From an uncultured Blautia sp. (GTDB lineage: Bacteria; Bacillota; Clostridia; Lachnospirales; Lachnospiraceae), in NCBI GenBank assembly GCA_900539145.1, contig UQAX01000010.1, positions 3,589 through 67,588 of the forward strand: 64,000 bases of DNA, in the 5' to 3' direction. Both the position numbers and the translations under genes were made by a program. Position 1 is the first letter of the stretch. Each line of letters starts with the position of its first letter. The notes below the pieces were generated by a model. It searched no databases. It was given only the letters and a program-made list of their open reading frames with translations, and was not told the DNA's origin. Of this stretch, positions 1 to 8,790 are shown one piece after another.

Positions 1-2
1 TC

Positions 3-875
3 CAAATTGACACAAAGGTAGCAGATAAGTTTGCAGAACTGGTGGCAGAAGAAACAAACGGAAATGTCACGATATCAGTATTTCCAAATGACCAGCTGGC
101 AGGGGGAAATGCTTCCAAAGGGATTGAAATGATAGCCGGTGGAGGTGTAGATTTGGCAGCTTATGCCACGAGTGTACTTTCTGTTATCGACAGACAGTTA
201 TCCGTAGGAATTATACCGTGGAGCTTTGCAGATTACGAAGAAGCAAAGGACGTCATTGACAGTACAGGATACAAATATTATGAAGAACGATTAGATGCGA
301 AAGGTCTTACCTATATGGGAGTTTTAAGAACGCTTCCAAACATGACTGTCATTATGCCGGCGGATTATTATGCGGCAAAAAAACTGGTAGCAAAAGCAGC
401 GGAATTTAACGGTCCTGTGTATCTTCGATTTACAAGAGATGCCATACCTGTTATTTATGATGAAGATGTAGAGTTGGAAATCAGGAAAGCCCATAAAATC
501 AGAGATGGAAAAGATATTTCGATTATTGCCAACGGAGACACTGTATGTATTGCAATGAAAGCTGCGGAAGAATTAGAAGTGCAGGGGATTTCTGTAAAAC
601 TGCTGGATATGCACACAATCAAACCGTTAGATGTAGAAGCGGTGAAAGCGTGCATTGCTGATACTGGAAAGATTATTACAGTAGAGGATCATAATATTAT
701 AAACGGATTAGGCAGTGCAGTGTGTGAAGTTGCGGCAGAGTATGAGCATACGGTTGTCAAAAGAATTGGTATCCAGGATCAGTTTGGTCAGTCTGCACCT
801 TATGAAAGACTTCTGGAAATGAATGGAATTACAGCGGAAAATATTGTTGCCACAGCAAAGGCTTTATTGAAATAG
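3..875 (+). pseudogene. Chimeric ORF: TRAP substrate-binding protein N-part fused to transketolase C-part
   Basis: The frame is open from the window edge, so the 5' end is missing. Up to about nt 320 the translation looks like a DctP-type TRAP periplasmic binding protein (conserved VFPNDQLAGG segment, then a GGGVDLAAYAT region). From about nt 321 it becomes the end of the pyrimidine-binding domain and the whole C-terminal domain of a transketolase/DXS-like subunit (LRTLPNMTVIMPAD, later TVEDHNIINGLGSAVCE). The join is in frame. Neither half is complete: the binding protein lacks its second lobe, and the transketolase part lacks the cofactor-binding N-terminal region, so I infer no enzyme activity. 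The likely parent arrangement is TRAP transporter genes, then transketolase A/B, with the part between lost by deletion. Assembly collapse is the main alternative. The stop codon is 20 bp before the SDR gene. Confidence 0.75.
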
Positions 876-895
876 TCAAAAGGGAGGAAAAGGAA

Positions 896-1654
896 ATGTT
901 AGATTTTAACGGTCAGGTAGTTGTTGTTACAGGAAGCGGTTCTCCGAAAGGAATAGGAAAAACCATTGCAAAAACTTTTGCAAGACAGGGAGCACAGTTG
1001 ATTATTACGGATATGAACGCAGAGGGCGTAAAAGACGTAGTGGAAGAAATTCAGGCAGAGGGCGGAAAGGCTTATGGTATTGTATCCAATATTACAGATG
1101 AAAAATCCGTACAGGATATGGTAGACGAGATAGTAGAAAAATTTGGCAGACTGGACGTATTGGTAAATAATGCAGGGATTTCTCAAAAAGTCACAGTGGA
1201 AGATATGACCCTTGATGACATGAAACGTATCTTTAATGTAAATATGTTTGGACTGTTTCTTGTAACGCAGAAATGTATGAAGGTAATGCGTGCTCAGAAA
1301 TACGGCAGAATTGTCAATTTGTCTTCTGTATCAGGTAAAAGAGGCGGAGGAATATTCGGCGGAGCTCATTATTCCGCATCAAAAGCGGCTGTTTTGGCAT
1401 TTTCTAAAAATCTTTCCAGAGAAATTTGCGCAGAGGGAATTACCGTCAACAGTGTATGTCCGGGCTTGATTAACACAGAAATATGGAAATCCCTTCCAAA
1501 GGAGGAGGCAGATAAGGTCATTGACGGTATTCCCATGGGACGTCCCGGTGAAACACAGGAAGTGGCAAATGCCATTGTCTTTTTAGCATCAAAAGAAGCA
1601 TCTTATATTACAGGCGAGGAAATTGATATCAACGGCGGTTCACACATGGATTAA
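896..1654 (+). CDS. SDR-family NAD(P)-dependent oxidoreductase
   Basis: A 252-residue short-chain dehydrogenase of classical length. It has the dinucleotide-binding TGSGSPKGIGK motif at about residues 12-22, the NNAG motif near 90, and the catalytic Ser...Tyr-x-x-x-Lys set (LSSVSG, then YSASK). The C-terminal INGG segment is usual for classical SDRs. It probably oxidises or reduces a sugar, sugar alcohol or sugar acid. That substrate class is inferred from the neighbours (TRAP binding protein and transketolase remnants upstream, FadR regulator downstream). A strong GGGAGG-type ribosome binding site precedes the ATG. The exact substrate cannot be read from sequence. Confidence 0.9.
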   Translation: MLDFNGQVVVVTGSGSPKGIGKTIAKTFARQGAQLIITDMNAEGVKDVVEEIQAEGGKAYGIVSNITDEKSVQDMVDEIVEKFGRLDVLVNNAGISQKVTVEDMTLDDMKRIFNVNMFGLFLVTQKCMKVMRAQKYGRIVNLSSVSGKRGGGIFGGAHYSASKAAVLAFSKNLSREICAEGITVNSVCPGLINTEIWKSLPKEEADKVIDGIPMGRPGETQEVANAIVFLASKEASYITGEEIDINGGSHMD

Positions 1655-1738
1655 GAAATAATAATTCTTCTGGACTTTTTCTTCCGCTAATAGTAGTATG
1701 ACAGTATGTAGGATGTAAACTCTTAGAAGGTGAAGAAT

Positions 1739-2461
1739 ATGAAGAAAGAAGAAATGACGTATTTAAAGAAGGTTACAACACAATCCGTAGTGCAAAGAGT
1801 GATTGACAGCTTAACAGATGCCATGATTAACAGACATTTGAGACCGGGAGATAAAATCCCTACGGAAACAGAACTGGCAGAAAGTCTGGGCGTTGGCAGG
1901 AATTCTATCAGAGAGGCTATTAAGATTTTAGTGTATCTTGGTGTACTGGAAATCAGAAGAGCTGAGGGGACATTTGTATGTGAAGGATTTTCGGAAAGTA
2001 TGATTGATCCTATGATTTACGGGATTATTCTGGATAAGGAGGAGTCATACGAAAATCTGATGGAGCTTCGAGAATTGATAGAGGCAGGAGTGATGCGCCT
2101 TGCCATGCAAAAAGCCAATGCAGAAGATTTGGAAATATTAAAGGAAAAGAAAGACAGACTGGAAGAGGAAATACTAAAAGGACCTGATAATATAGAAAAT
2201 ATTTTTCAGGCAGATAATTGCTTTCATGACACGATTTCCGGCATGGGAAAAAATCCTCTGGTAAATAAGATAGATAAAGTGGTTCGGGTGCTTACTTATT
2301 CCATGCGTTTTCATTCGGTAAAAGGAATGTTGGACTCAGGAAGAGGTGAAGAGCTGTTCGAGGCGCATCAGAAGATTTACGAAATGATTGAAAAGCATGA
2401 TGTGAAAGATATCAACAAAGCAGTGAGAAATACGTATTTTACAGATGTAGGTATGAAATAG
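1739..2461 (+). CDS. GntR/FadR-family transcriptional regulator
   Basis: A 240-residue regulator. The N-terminal winged helix (about residues 12-75) carries the GntR pattern GDKIPTETELAESLGVGRNSIREAIKIL. The C-terminal half is an all-helical FCD ligand-binding domain with a LRELIEAGVMRLA helix and conserved His residues (CFHDTISGMG). FCD regulators usually sense sugar acids or other organic acids, so this one most likely controls the preceding carbohydrate cluster. A GTG at 1730 is in frame, but it lies within the AAGGTG ribosome binding site that serves the ATG at 1739, so I chose 1739. The gene is followed by a terminator and so is separate from the hut operon. Confidence 0.9.
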   Translation: MKKEEMTYLKKVTTQSVVQRVIDSLTDAMINRHLRPGDKIPTETELAESLGVGRNSIREAIKILVYLGVLEIRRAEGTFVCEGFSESMIDPMIYGIILDKEESYENLMELRELIEAGVMRLAMQKANAEDLEILKEKKDRLEEEILKGPDNIENIFQADNCFHDTISGMGKNPLVNKIDKVVRVLTYSMRFHSVKGMLDSGRGEELFEAHQKIYEMIEKHDVKDINKAVRNTYFTDVGMK

Positions 2462-2466
2462 AGGAA

Positions 2467-2516
2467 GGAAGAGATTGCCTGAAGCATTGAAAACAGAGCA
2501 ACCTCTTCCTTTCGTG
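2467..2516 (+). terminator. Rho-independent terminator after the FadR-type gene
   Basis: A 12 bp stem with one mismatch (GGAAGAGATTGC at 2467-2478 against GCAACCTCTTCC at 2498-2509) is followed by a T-rich tail. It separates the carbohydrate remnant from the histidine/glutamate operon. Confidence 0.75.
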
Positions 2517-2574
2517 CATTTTTACTTTACCATACCAGAATAAAAGGTATAAATTCGTTAATATATATAAAAAA

Positions 2575-2622
2575 AGTCTAAAACGTCAAGAGAATAAGGG
2601 AAAAATAGACGTTTTTTAGACT
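2575..2622 (+). promoter_or_regulatory. Inverted repeat upstream of hutU, candidate operator or attenuator
   Basis: AGTCTAAAACGTC (2575-2587) pairs with GACGTTTTTTAGACT (2608-2622), leaving a two-base bulge. A possible -10 box TACAAT lies at 2633-2638 with no clear consensus -35, and AAAGGAGAG precedes the hutU ATG. The dyad therefore sits where an activator or repressor site would be expected. No hutP-like gene is in the window. Regulatory function is inferred. Confidence 0.4.
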
Positions 2623-2666
2623 GTAACAGTGCTACAATCGTAAAAAAAGCAAAGGAGAGATGCGAA

Positions 2667-4712
2667 ATGAACAATGCAGAGATCGGAAATGCAATGGTAA
2701 TTAAATTAGATGCGGTATTACCGGAGTATCCAACATTTAAAGAAGGTGTCAGAAGAGCTCCCAAAAGAGAATTGACATTAAATAAAAGAGAAATCAAATT
2801 GGCAGTAGCAAATGCCTTGAGATATGTACCTGAAGAACTGCATGAACAGTTGGCACCGGAATTCCTGGACGAATTATTAACACATGGACGTATCTACGGA
2901 TATCGTTTTATGCCCAAAGAAAGAATTTATGGAAAACCAATCGACGAGTATAAAGGTGAATGTGTAGAAGGTAAAGCTTTTCAGGTTATGATTGACAACA
3001 ATCTGGACCATGAGGTCGCTCTTTATCCTTATGAACTGGTTACATACGGCGAAACCGGACAGGTTTGCCAGAACTGGATGCAGTATCAGTTAATTAAAAA
3101 ATATCTTGAAAAACTGACACATCACCACACATTGGTTATGATGAGCGGACATCCAATGGGACTTTTCAAATCTCATGAAACAAGCCCAAGAGTTATTGTA
3201 ACAAACGGTCTTATGGTTGGTATGTTTGATAATCCGGAAGACTGGGCAAAAGCAACAGCTATGGGATGCTCTTCCTACGGGCAGATGACAGCCGGAGGCT
3301 GGATGTACATCGGACCACAGGGTATCGTACACGGTACATTTAATACAATTCTTAATGCAGGACGTAAATTCTTAGGAGTTCCGCAGGACGGAGATTTAGC
3401 AGGACACTTATTCGTGACAAGTGGTCTTGGCGGTATGAGCGGTGCTCAACCAAAAGCTATTGAAATCGCAGGCGGCGTAGGTATTGTAGCAGAAGTGGAT
3501 TACTCCAGAATTAAAACAAGACATGATCAGGGTTGGGTAAGTCTTGTAATTGAAGATGCTGCGGAAGCATTTAAGGTTGCTCAGAAATATATGGACAAGA
3601 AAGAAACAATTTCCATTGCATTCCACGGAAATATTGTTGACCTTCTTCAGTATGCTGTTGACAATAACATTAAGATTGAATTGTTATCTGACCAGACATC
3701 CTGTCACGTTCCTTATGACGGCGGTTACTGTCCACAGGGACTTACTTTCGAAGAAAGAACAGAGATGCTTGCTAATGACAAAGAAAAATTCTGTGAATTA
3801 GTAGATCAGTCCTTAATCAAACATTATCACTTAATTAAGACTTTAGTAGAAAGAGGAGCATACTTCTTCGACTATGGTAACGCATTTATGAAAGCTGTAT
3901 TTGATGCAGGTGCAAAAGATATTGCTAAGAACGGAGAAGATACAAGCGAAGGATTTATCTTCCCATCTTATGTAGAAGATATTTTAGGACCAGAATTATT
4001 CGATTACGGATATGGACCATTCAGATGGTGCTGTCTGTCCGGAAAACCGGAAGATTTAAGAAAAACAGACCATGCTGCTATGGAAATTATTGATCCAAAC
4101 AGAAGAAGTCAGGATAGAGATAACTATATCTGGATTCGTGACGCAGAAAAGAATAAATTGGTTGTTGGTACACAGTGCCGTATTCTTTATCAGGATGCTC
4201 TTGGCAGACGTGATATCGCACTTAAATTTAATGAAATGGTAAGAAACGGTGAAATCGGACCTGTTATGCTTGGCCGTGATCATCATGACACAGGCGGAAC
4301 TGACTCACCATACAGAGAAACATCTAATATTTACGATGGCTCTAACATTACAGCAGATATGGCTGTACACTGCTATGCAGGTAATGCTGCAAGAGGAATG
4401 AGTCTTGTAGCTCTTCATAATGGTGGTGGCGTTGGTATCAGCAAATCTATCAATGGTGGATTTGGTATGGTTCTTGATGGAAGCGAAAGAGTAGATGAAA
4501 TCCTTATGGCTGCAATTCCATGGGATACTATGATTGGTGTTTCCAGAAGAAGCTGGGGAAGATGCGAACATTCTATTGAAACAGTAGCAGAATATAACAA
4601 AATCAGAAATGGTGAAGACTATATCACAATGCCTTATCTGGCAAGCGATGAGCTGATTGAAAGAGTGTGCAAAGATGTTGTAGTAGAAGAACATCATCAT
4701 GCACATCACTAA
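2667..4712 (+). CDS. hutU: Urocanate hydratase
   Basis: It hydrates urocanate to 4-imidazolone-5-propanoate, the second step of histidine breakdown, using tightly bound NAD+ as electrophile. The 681-residue protein matches the longer form of the family found in Clostridia and Fusobacteria (the Pseudomonas/Bacillus form is about 550). Visible hallmarks are the NAD-binding GGLGGMSGAQPKAIEIAGG region (about residues 253-271), IKTRHDQGWVS, and DYGYGPFRW near 450 in the substrate site. The C-terminus ends in a His-rich tail (EEHHHAHH), which is unusual but may be incidental. It is the first gene of the operon. hutH (histidine ammonia-lyase) is not adjacent, so urocanate must be made by a gene elsewhere or taken up. 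Confidence 0.96.
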   Translation: MNNAEIGNAMVIKLDAVLPEYPTFKEGVRRAPKRELTLNKREIKLAVANALRYVPEELHEQLAPEFLDELLTHGRIYGYRFMPKERIYGKPIDEYKGECVEGKAFQVMIDNNLDHEVALYPYELVTYGETGQVCQNWMQYQLIKKYLEKLTHHHTLVMMSGHPMGLFKSHETSPRVIVTNGLMVGMFDNPEDWAKATAMGCSSYGQMTAGGWMYIGPQGIVHGTFNTILNAGRKFLGVPQDGDLAGHLFVTSGLGGMSGAQPKAIEIAGGVGIVAEVDYSRIKTRHDQGWVSLVIEDAAEAFKVAQKYMDKKETISIAFHGNIVDLLQYAVDNNIKIELLSDQTSCHVPYDGGYCPQGLTFEERTEMLANDKEKFCELVDQSLIKHYHLIKTLVERGAYFFDYGNAFMKAVFDAGAKDIAKNGEDTSEGFIFPSYVEDILGPELFDYGYGPFRWCCLSGKPEDLRKTDHAAMEIIDPNRRSQDRDNYIWIRDAEKNKLVVGTQCRILYQDALGRRDIALKFNEMVRNGEIGPVMLGRDHHDTGGTDSPYRETSNIYDGSNITADMAVHCYAGNAARGMSLVALHNGGGVGISKSINGGFGMVLDGSERVDEILMAAIPWDTMIGVSRRSWGRCEHSIETVAEYNKIRNGEDYITMPYLASDELIERVCKDVVVEEHHHAHH

Positions 4713-4737
4713 AAGTTTATCTTGAATTTTCAGGGAC

Positions 4738-4759
4738 GGGCACCGGAATATCGGTGCCT
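4738..4759 (+). other. Intercistronic hairpin between hutU and hutI
   Basis: GGCACCG (4739-4745) and CGGTGCC (4752-4758) form a perfect GC-rich 7 bp stem with a 6 nt loop, extended by flanking GGG/CCC bases. There is no T-tract, so it is more likely an mRNA processing or stabilising element than a terminator. Confidence 0.5.
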
Positions 4760-4793
4760 GAACCCCTATTAAGCAGTCGCAAGGAGATAGAAC

Positions 4794-6050
4794 ATGAAAA
4801 AAAGATATATACGTCACGCATCTGAATTAGTAACCTGTAAGGGTAATGCACCAAAGCACGGAAAAGAAATGTCCGATATCGGGATTATTAAAGATGGTGC
4901 AGTGCTTATCCATGACGATAAAATCGTTGCAGTAGGGACTACAAAGGAACTGGATGAACAGATTAATATCGAAGAATATGAGGTGATTGATGCCTCAGGA
5001 AAAACGGTCATGCCGGGTTTTGTTGACTCTCATACACATTTTATTTTCGGTGGATACAGAGCAGATGAATTTTCATGGAGATTAAAAGGTGACAGTTACA
5101 TGTCCATTATGGAAAGAGGCGGCGGAATTAATGCAACGGTTGTTCCTACGCGAGAAGCTACGGAGGAAGAACTGGTCGAAGCAGGGCGAGAAAGATTAAA
5201 CCGCATGCTGGAATTTGGTGTAACCACCGTAGAGGGAAAAAGCGGATATGGTATGGACTGCGAGACAGAGTTAAAACAGCTTCGTGCCATGAAAAAGCTG
5301 GATGAAACCCATGCAGTAGATATTGTAAGAACTTTCTTAGGACCGCACAGTGTCCTTCCTGAATGGAAAGGCAAAGAGAGAGAATTTTTGGAAGAACAGC
5401 TTCAGGTTGTTATGCCAAAAGTGAAAGAAGAAAATCTTGCAGAATTTGCTGATATTTTCACAGAAAAGAATGTATTTAATATAGAAGACTCTGAGTATTA
5501 TCTCAGAAAAGCAAAAGAAATGGGATTTAAGCTGAAAATCCATGCAGATGAGATTTATCAGCTGGGTGGAGCAGAGCTTGCGTCAAGAGTAGGCGCTGTA
5601 TCCGCAGACCATCTTTTGAAAGCATCTGATGAAGGCATTCATCAGATGAGAGATGCGGGAGTTATCAGTACACTGCTTCCGGCAACAGCATTTTGCTTAA
5701 AAGAAGAATATGCGCCGGGCAGAAAAATGATTGATGAAGGATGCGCAGTGGCAATTGCCTCTGATTTAAATCCCGGAAGCTGCTTTACCAATTCAATTCC
5801 GTTATTGGTAGCGCTTGGCTGCATTTATATGAATATGTCCATTGAAGAAGTGATTACAGCACTGACAATTAATGGCGCAGCAGCAGTGGATAGAGCTGAT
5901 ATAGTGGGAAGTTTGGAAGCGGGGAAACAGGCGGATATTATTTTCCTCAAATTCCCGTCTATTCATTTTATGCCATATCATACAGGCATAAACTTAGTAG
6001 AAACTGTTATCAAAAAGGGTGAAACGGTATACCACAAAGATTGGAAATAA
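4794..6050 (+). CDS. hutI: Imidazolonepropionase
   Basis: It opens the ring of 4-imidazolone-5-propanoate to give N-formimino-L-glutamate. This is a metal-dependent amidohydrolase of 418 residues, the usual family length. Metal ligands are visible in DSHTHFIFGG (about residues 76-85) and HADEIYQLGG (about 251). Family motifs LPATAFCL and ASDLNPGS are present, and the substrate-binding GKSGYGMD segment lies near 143. A strong AAGGAG ribosome binding site precedes the ATG. It lies 81 bp after hutU, with an intercistronic hairpin between them, and 18 bp before ftcD. Confidence 0.96.
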   Translation: MKKRYIRHASELVTCKGNAPKHGKEMSDIGIIKDGAVLIHDDKIVAVGTTKELDEQINIEEYEVIDASGKTVMPGFVDSHTHFIFGGYRADEFSWRLKGDSYMSIMERGGGINATVVPTREATEEELVEAGRERLNRMLEFGVTTVEGKSGYGMDCETELKQLRAMKKLDETHAVDIVRTFLGPHSVLPEWKGKEREFLEEQLQVVMPKVKEENLAEFADIFTEKNVFNIEDSEYYLRKAKEMGFKLKIHADEIYQLGGAELASRVGAVSADHLLKASDEGIHQMRDAGVISTLLPATAFCLKEEYAPGRKMIDEGCAVAIASDLNPGSCFTNSIPLLVALGCIYMNMSIEEVITALTINGAAAVDRADIVGSLEAGKQADIIFLKFPSIHFMPYHTGINLVETVIKKGETVYHKDWK

Positions 6051-6068
6051 GAAAAGGAGAATGAAACC

Positions 6069-6962
6069 ATGGAGAGAATTATTGAATGCGTACCTAATTT
6101 CAGCGAAGGTAGAGACAAAGACAAAATTGAACAGATTGTAGGTTGTTTTCGTAATGTAGAAGGTGTAAAGCTTCTTGATTACAGTTCTGACGAAGATCAC
6201 AACAGAAGTGTTGTAACAGTAATCGGTGAGCCTGAACCATTAAAAGATGCTATGGTTGCAGCAATTGGAAAAGCAGTTGAATTAATTGATATGACAAAAC
6301 ATCAGGGACAGCATCCTCGTATGGGTTGTGTAGACGTTGTTCCGTTTATTCCAATTCGTGGTGTGACAGTAGAAGATGCAGATGCTTTAGCAAAAGCAGT
6401 TGCAAAAGAAGCTTCTGAAAAATTCGGACAGCCATTCTTCCTGTATGAAAAATCTGCAACAGCTCCTCACAGAGAAAACCTTGCAAAAATTCGTCAGGGA
6501 CAGTTTGAAGGTATGGCAGAAAAGATGAAAGACCAGGAAAAATGGAAACCGGATTTTGGTCCAAATACTATTCATCCAACAGGCGGAGTTACAGCAATCG
6601 GCGCAAGAATGCCTCTGATTGCATACAACATCAACTTAGATACATCAAATCTGGAAATCGCTCAGAAAATTGCGGATAAAATCCGTCACGTAAAAGGTGG
6701 TTTCCGTTATTGTAAAGCTATGGGTGTTATGCTGGAAGACAGAAACATTGCTCAGGTATCCATGAACTTAACAGATTATACAAAAACATCTGTTTATACT
6801 GTATTTGAAACAGTACGTATGGAAGCAAGACGTTACGGTGTAAATGTATTAGGCAGCGAAGTAGTAGGTTTAATTCCTCTTCAGGCTATCGTTGATTGTG
6901 CAGAATACTATCTGGGATTTGAAAACTTTGATCCAAAACAGGTTCTTGAAACAAGATTATAA
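6069..6962 (+). CDS. ftcD: Glutamate formimidoyltransferase
   Basis: It transfers the formimino group of N-formiminoglutamate to tetrahydrofolate, releasing glutamate. The 297-residue protein is the stand-alone formiminotransferase half (N and C subdomains) of the animal fusion enzyme. It starts with the characteristic IECVPNFSEGRD (residues 4-15) and carries HNRSVVT with the catalytic His near residue 41, HQGQHPRMG, and FGPNTIHPTGG. Keeping the nitrogen on folate rather than hydrolysing it saves the one-carbon unit, which suits an anaerobe. The partner cyclodeaminase follows after 29 bp. Confidence 0.96.
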   Translation: MERIIECVPNFSEGRDKDKIEQIVGCFRNVEGVKLLDYSSDEDHNRSVVTVIGEPEPLKDAMVAAIGKAVELIDMTKHQGQHPRMGCVDVVPFIPIRGVTVEDADALAKAVAKEASEKFGQPFFLYEKSATAPHRENLAKIRQGQFEGMAEKMKDQEKWKPDFGPNTIHPTGGVTAIGARMPLIAYNINLDTSNLEIAQKIADKIRHVKGGFRYCKAMGVMLEDRNIAQVSMNLTDYTKTSVYTVFETVRMEARRYGVNVLGSEVVGLIPLQAIVDCAEYYLGFENFDPKQVLETRL

Positions 6963-6991
6963 TTTATAAAAAAATATAAGAGGTATATGCC

Positions 6992-7624
6992 ATGAAACAG
7001 ATGACAATTGAACAGTTCGCCATGCAGACAGCCTCTAATGAACCAGTACCGGGGGGCGGAAGTATTTCCGCCCTCGCTGGCGCTTTAGCAGCAGCTTTAA
7101 CAGAGATGGTGGCAGGACTTACAATCGGTAAAAAGAAATATGCAGAAGTAGAAGAAGAAATGAAAGAAGCAGTTGAGCCAATGCACAAAATTTGTGAACA
7201 GCTTCTGGATGATATCAAAAGAGACAGCGAGTCCTTTGACTTATATATGCAGGCTTTGACACTTCCAAAAGAAACAGAGGAAGAAAAAGCAGCTCGTACA
7301 GCAGCTATGCAGAACGGATTGAAAGCAGCAGTTGCAGTACCGTTATCCGTAGCAAAAGCAGCTTATGAAGTGCTTCCTTTTGCAGAAACTATGGTAGTAA
7401 AGGGAAATAAAACAGCAGTTACAGATGCACTGGTGGCAACTATGATGGCAAGAACAGCGGTTTTAGGTGCGCTGTTTAATGTAAAAATCAATCTGGAGTC
7501 CATTAAAGATGAAGAATTTGTAAAAGAGACTTCAAAGGAAGTGGAAGTTCTGGAGAAAAAAGCAGTTGCTTTTGAACAGAAAATCTTAGCGCAGGCCGGG
7601 GTTTCCAAAAGTGTTGTAGAGTAA
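6992..7624 (+). CDS. fchA: Formimidoyltetrahydrofolate cyclodeaminase
   Basis: It converts 5-formimino-THF to 5,10-methenyl-THF plus ammonia. The 210-residue protein matches the stand-alone cyclodeaminase family (FTCD C-terminal domain). The N-terminus has the signature EPVPGGGSISALAGALAAAL (about residues 17-36), and a helical bundle fills the remainder. It is encoded directly after ftcD, so the two act in sequence as in the fused animal enzyme. The methenyl-THF produced can enter one-carbon metabolism or, in an acetogen, the methyl branch of the Wood-Ljungdahl pathway (inference). Confidence 0.93.
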   Translation: MKQMTIEQFAMQTASNEPVPGGGSISALAGALAAALTEMVAGLTIGKKKYAEVEEEMKEAVEPMHKICEQLLDDIKRDSESFDLYMQALTLPKETEEEKAARTAAMQNGLKAAVAVPLSVAKAAYEVLPFAETMVVKGNKTAVTDALVATMMARTAVLGALFNVKINLESIKDEEFVKETSKEVEVLEKKAVAFEQKILAQAGVSKSVVE

Positions 7625-7645
7625 GGTGATGAAAGGAGAAAACCT

Positions 7646-7912
7646 GTGAAAATTTTAAAAAATGCAGTAGCAGGAACTCTGGAATCCAGTGATTTGTTTA
7701 TTCAGATAGAGCCGGACGAAAAGGAATTAACTTTGGAGATTGACTCCGTTGTTGCAAATCAGTATATGGATGCCATTCGGACTGCTGTTCTGGATACTCT
7801 GAAAGAATTTGACGTATCCACAGGAAAAATATTTATTAAAGACAAAGGTGCTTTGGACTGCGTCATTCGTGCTCGTATGGAAACTGCACTGAAAAGAGGA
7901 GGCGTTGAATAG
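7646..7912 (+). CDS. citD: Citrate/citramalate lyase acyl carrier subunit (gamma)
   Basis: An 88-residue acyl carrier protein that holds the 2'-(5''-phosphoribosyl)-3'-dephospho-CoA group of the lyase. The prosthetic-group serine is Ser14 in AGTLESSD, as in characterised CitD proteins. The start is GTG at 7646, with GAAAGGAG ideally placed before it. Family sequence alone says citrate lyase. The location, between histidine-to-glutamate genes and glutamate mutase genes, makes citramalate the more likely substrate. No citC, citX or citG is present in the window, so maturation depends on genes elsewhere. Confidence 0.9.
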   Translation: MKILKNAVAGTLESSDLFIQIEPDEKELTLEIDSVVANQYMDAIRTAVLDTLKEFDVSTGKIFIKDKGALDCVIRARMETALKRGGVE

Positions 7913-7914
7913 GT

Positions 7915-8790
7915 ATGAGACGAACGATGTTGTTTTTACCGGGTAACACTCCAAATATGTTAATCAACGGTGATACGCTGGGAGCAGATACCATTATTTT
8001 TGATTTGGAAGATGCGGTATCTCCCGATGAAAAGGACGCTGCCAGAATTTTAGTAAGAAATGCACTGAAATATCAGTCTTTCCCTGACTGTGAAGTAGTG
8101 GTTCGAATTAATCCTACGGATACCGAGTTCTGGAAAGAAGATTTAAAAGCAATTATTCCTTTAAAACCGGATGTGATTATGCCTACAAAAGTCAGTGGCA
8201 GAGAAATGATTTGTCAGGTGGCAGATTTTATGACACAGGTGGAAAAGGAAAACGGCATGGAAGTAGGAACTGTGAAAATTCTTCCGTTAATTGAAACAGC
8301 TCTGGGCGTGGAAAAATCTTTTGAGATTGCCGGTGCAGATAAGCGTGTAATCGGGCTTTTCTTAGGCGGCGAAGATTTTACGGCAGATATGCACTGTAAA
8401 CGTACAAAAGAGGGAAAAGAAATTTTCTATGCCAGAACCCGTCTGGTATGTGCTGCCAGAGCCTGTGGAATTGAGGCTTACGACACACCGTTTACAGATG
8501 TAGAGGATATGGAAGGACTGGAAAAAGATACAGAATTTGCAAAAAGTCTGGGATTTGCAGGAAAAGCAGTAATTTCCCCAAGACATGTAGATATTGTAAA
8601 TGCAGTATTTTCTCCTACGGAAAGTGAAATAGAATATGCTCATGACGTGATGGATGCCATCGAAGACGGAAAACGTCAGGGAAAAGGTGTAATTTCCCTG
8701 AGAGGCAAGATGATTGATGCACCGATTGTAAAACGTGCCCAGCAGGTACTGGAAATGGAAAAGGCGATTTATGGAGGTGCATGCAGATGA
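7915..8790 (+). CDS. citE: Citrate/citramalate lyase beta subunit (citramalyl-ACP lyase)
   Basis: A 291-residue CitE-type aldolase. It cleaves the acyl-ACP thioester; with citramalate this yields pyruvate and acetyl-ACP. The N-terminus RRTMLFLPGNTPNM is the family start, and DLEDAVSPDEK gives the conserved acidic residues. Mg2+-binding Glu/Asp residues are seen in LPLIETALGV and GGEDFTADM. It is translationally coupled: 2 bp after citD and overlapping citF by 4 bp (ATGA). The citramalate rather than citrate assignment is inferred from context. Confidence 0.92.
   Translation: MRRTMLFLPGNTPNMLINGDTLGADTIIFDLEDAVSPDEKDAARILVRNALKYQSFPDCEVVVRINPTDTEFWKEDLKAIIPLKPDVIMPTKVSGREMICQVADFMTQVEKENGMEVGTVKILPLIETALGVEKSFEIAGADKRVIGLFLGGEDFTADMHCKRTKEGKEIFYARTRLVCAARACGIEAYDTPFTDVEDMEGLEKDTEFAKSLGFAGKAVISPRHVDIVNAVFSPTESEIEYAHDVMDAIEDGKRQGKGVISLRGKMIDAPIVKRAQQVLEMEKAIYGGACR

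Noticed and set aside
4305..4817. 170-codon minus-strand ORF opposite hutU
   Set aside because: Shadow of a highly conserved gene; no ribosome binding site and Cys/Ile-rich nonsense composition.
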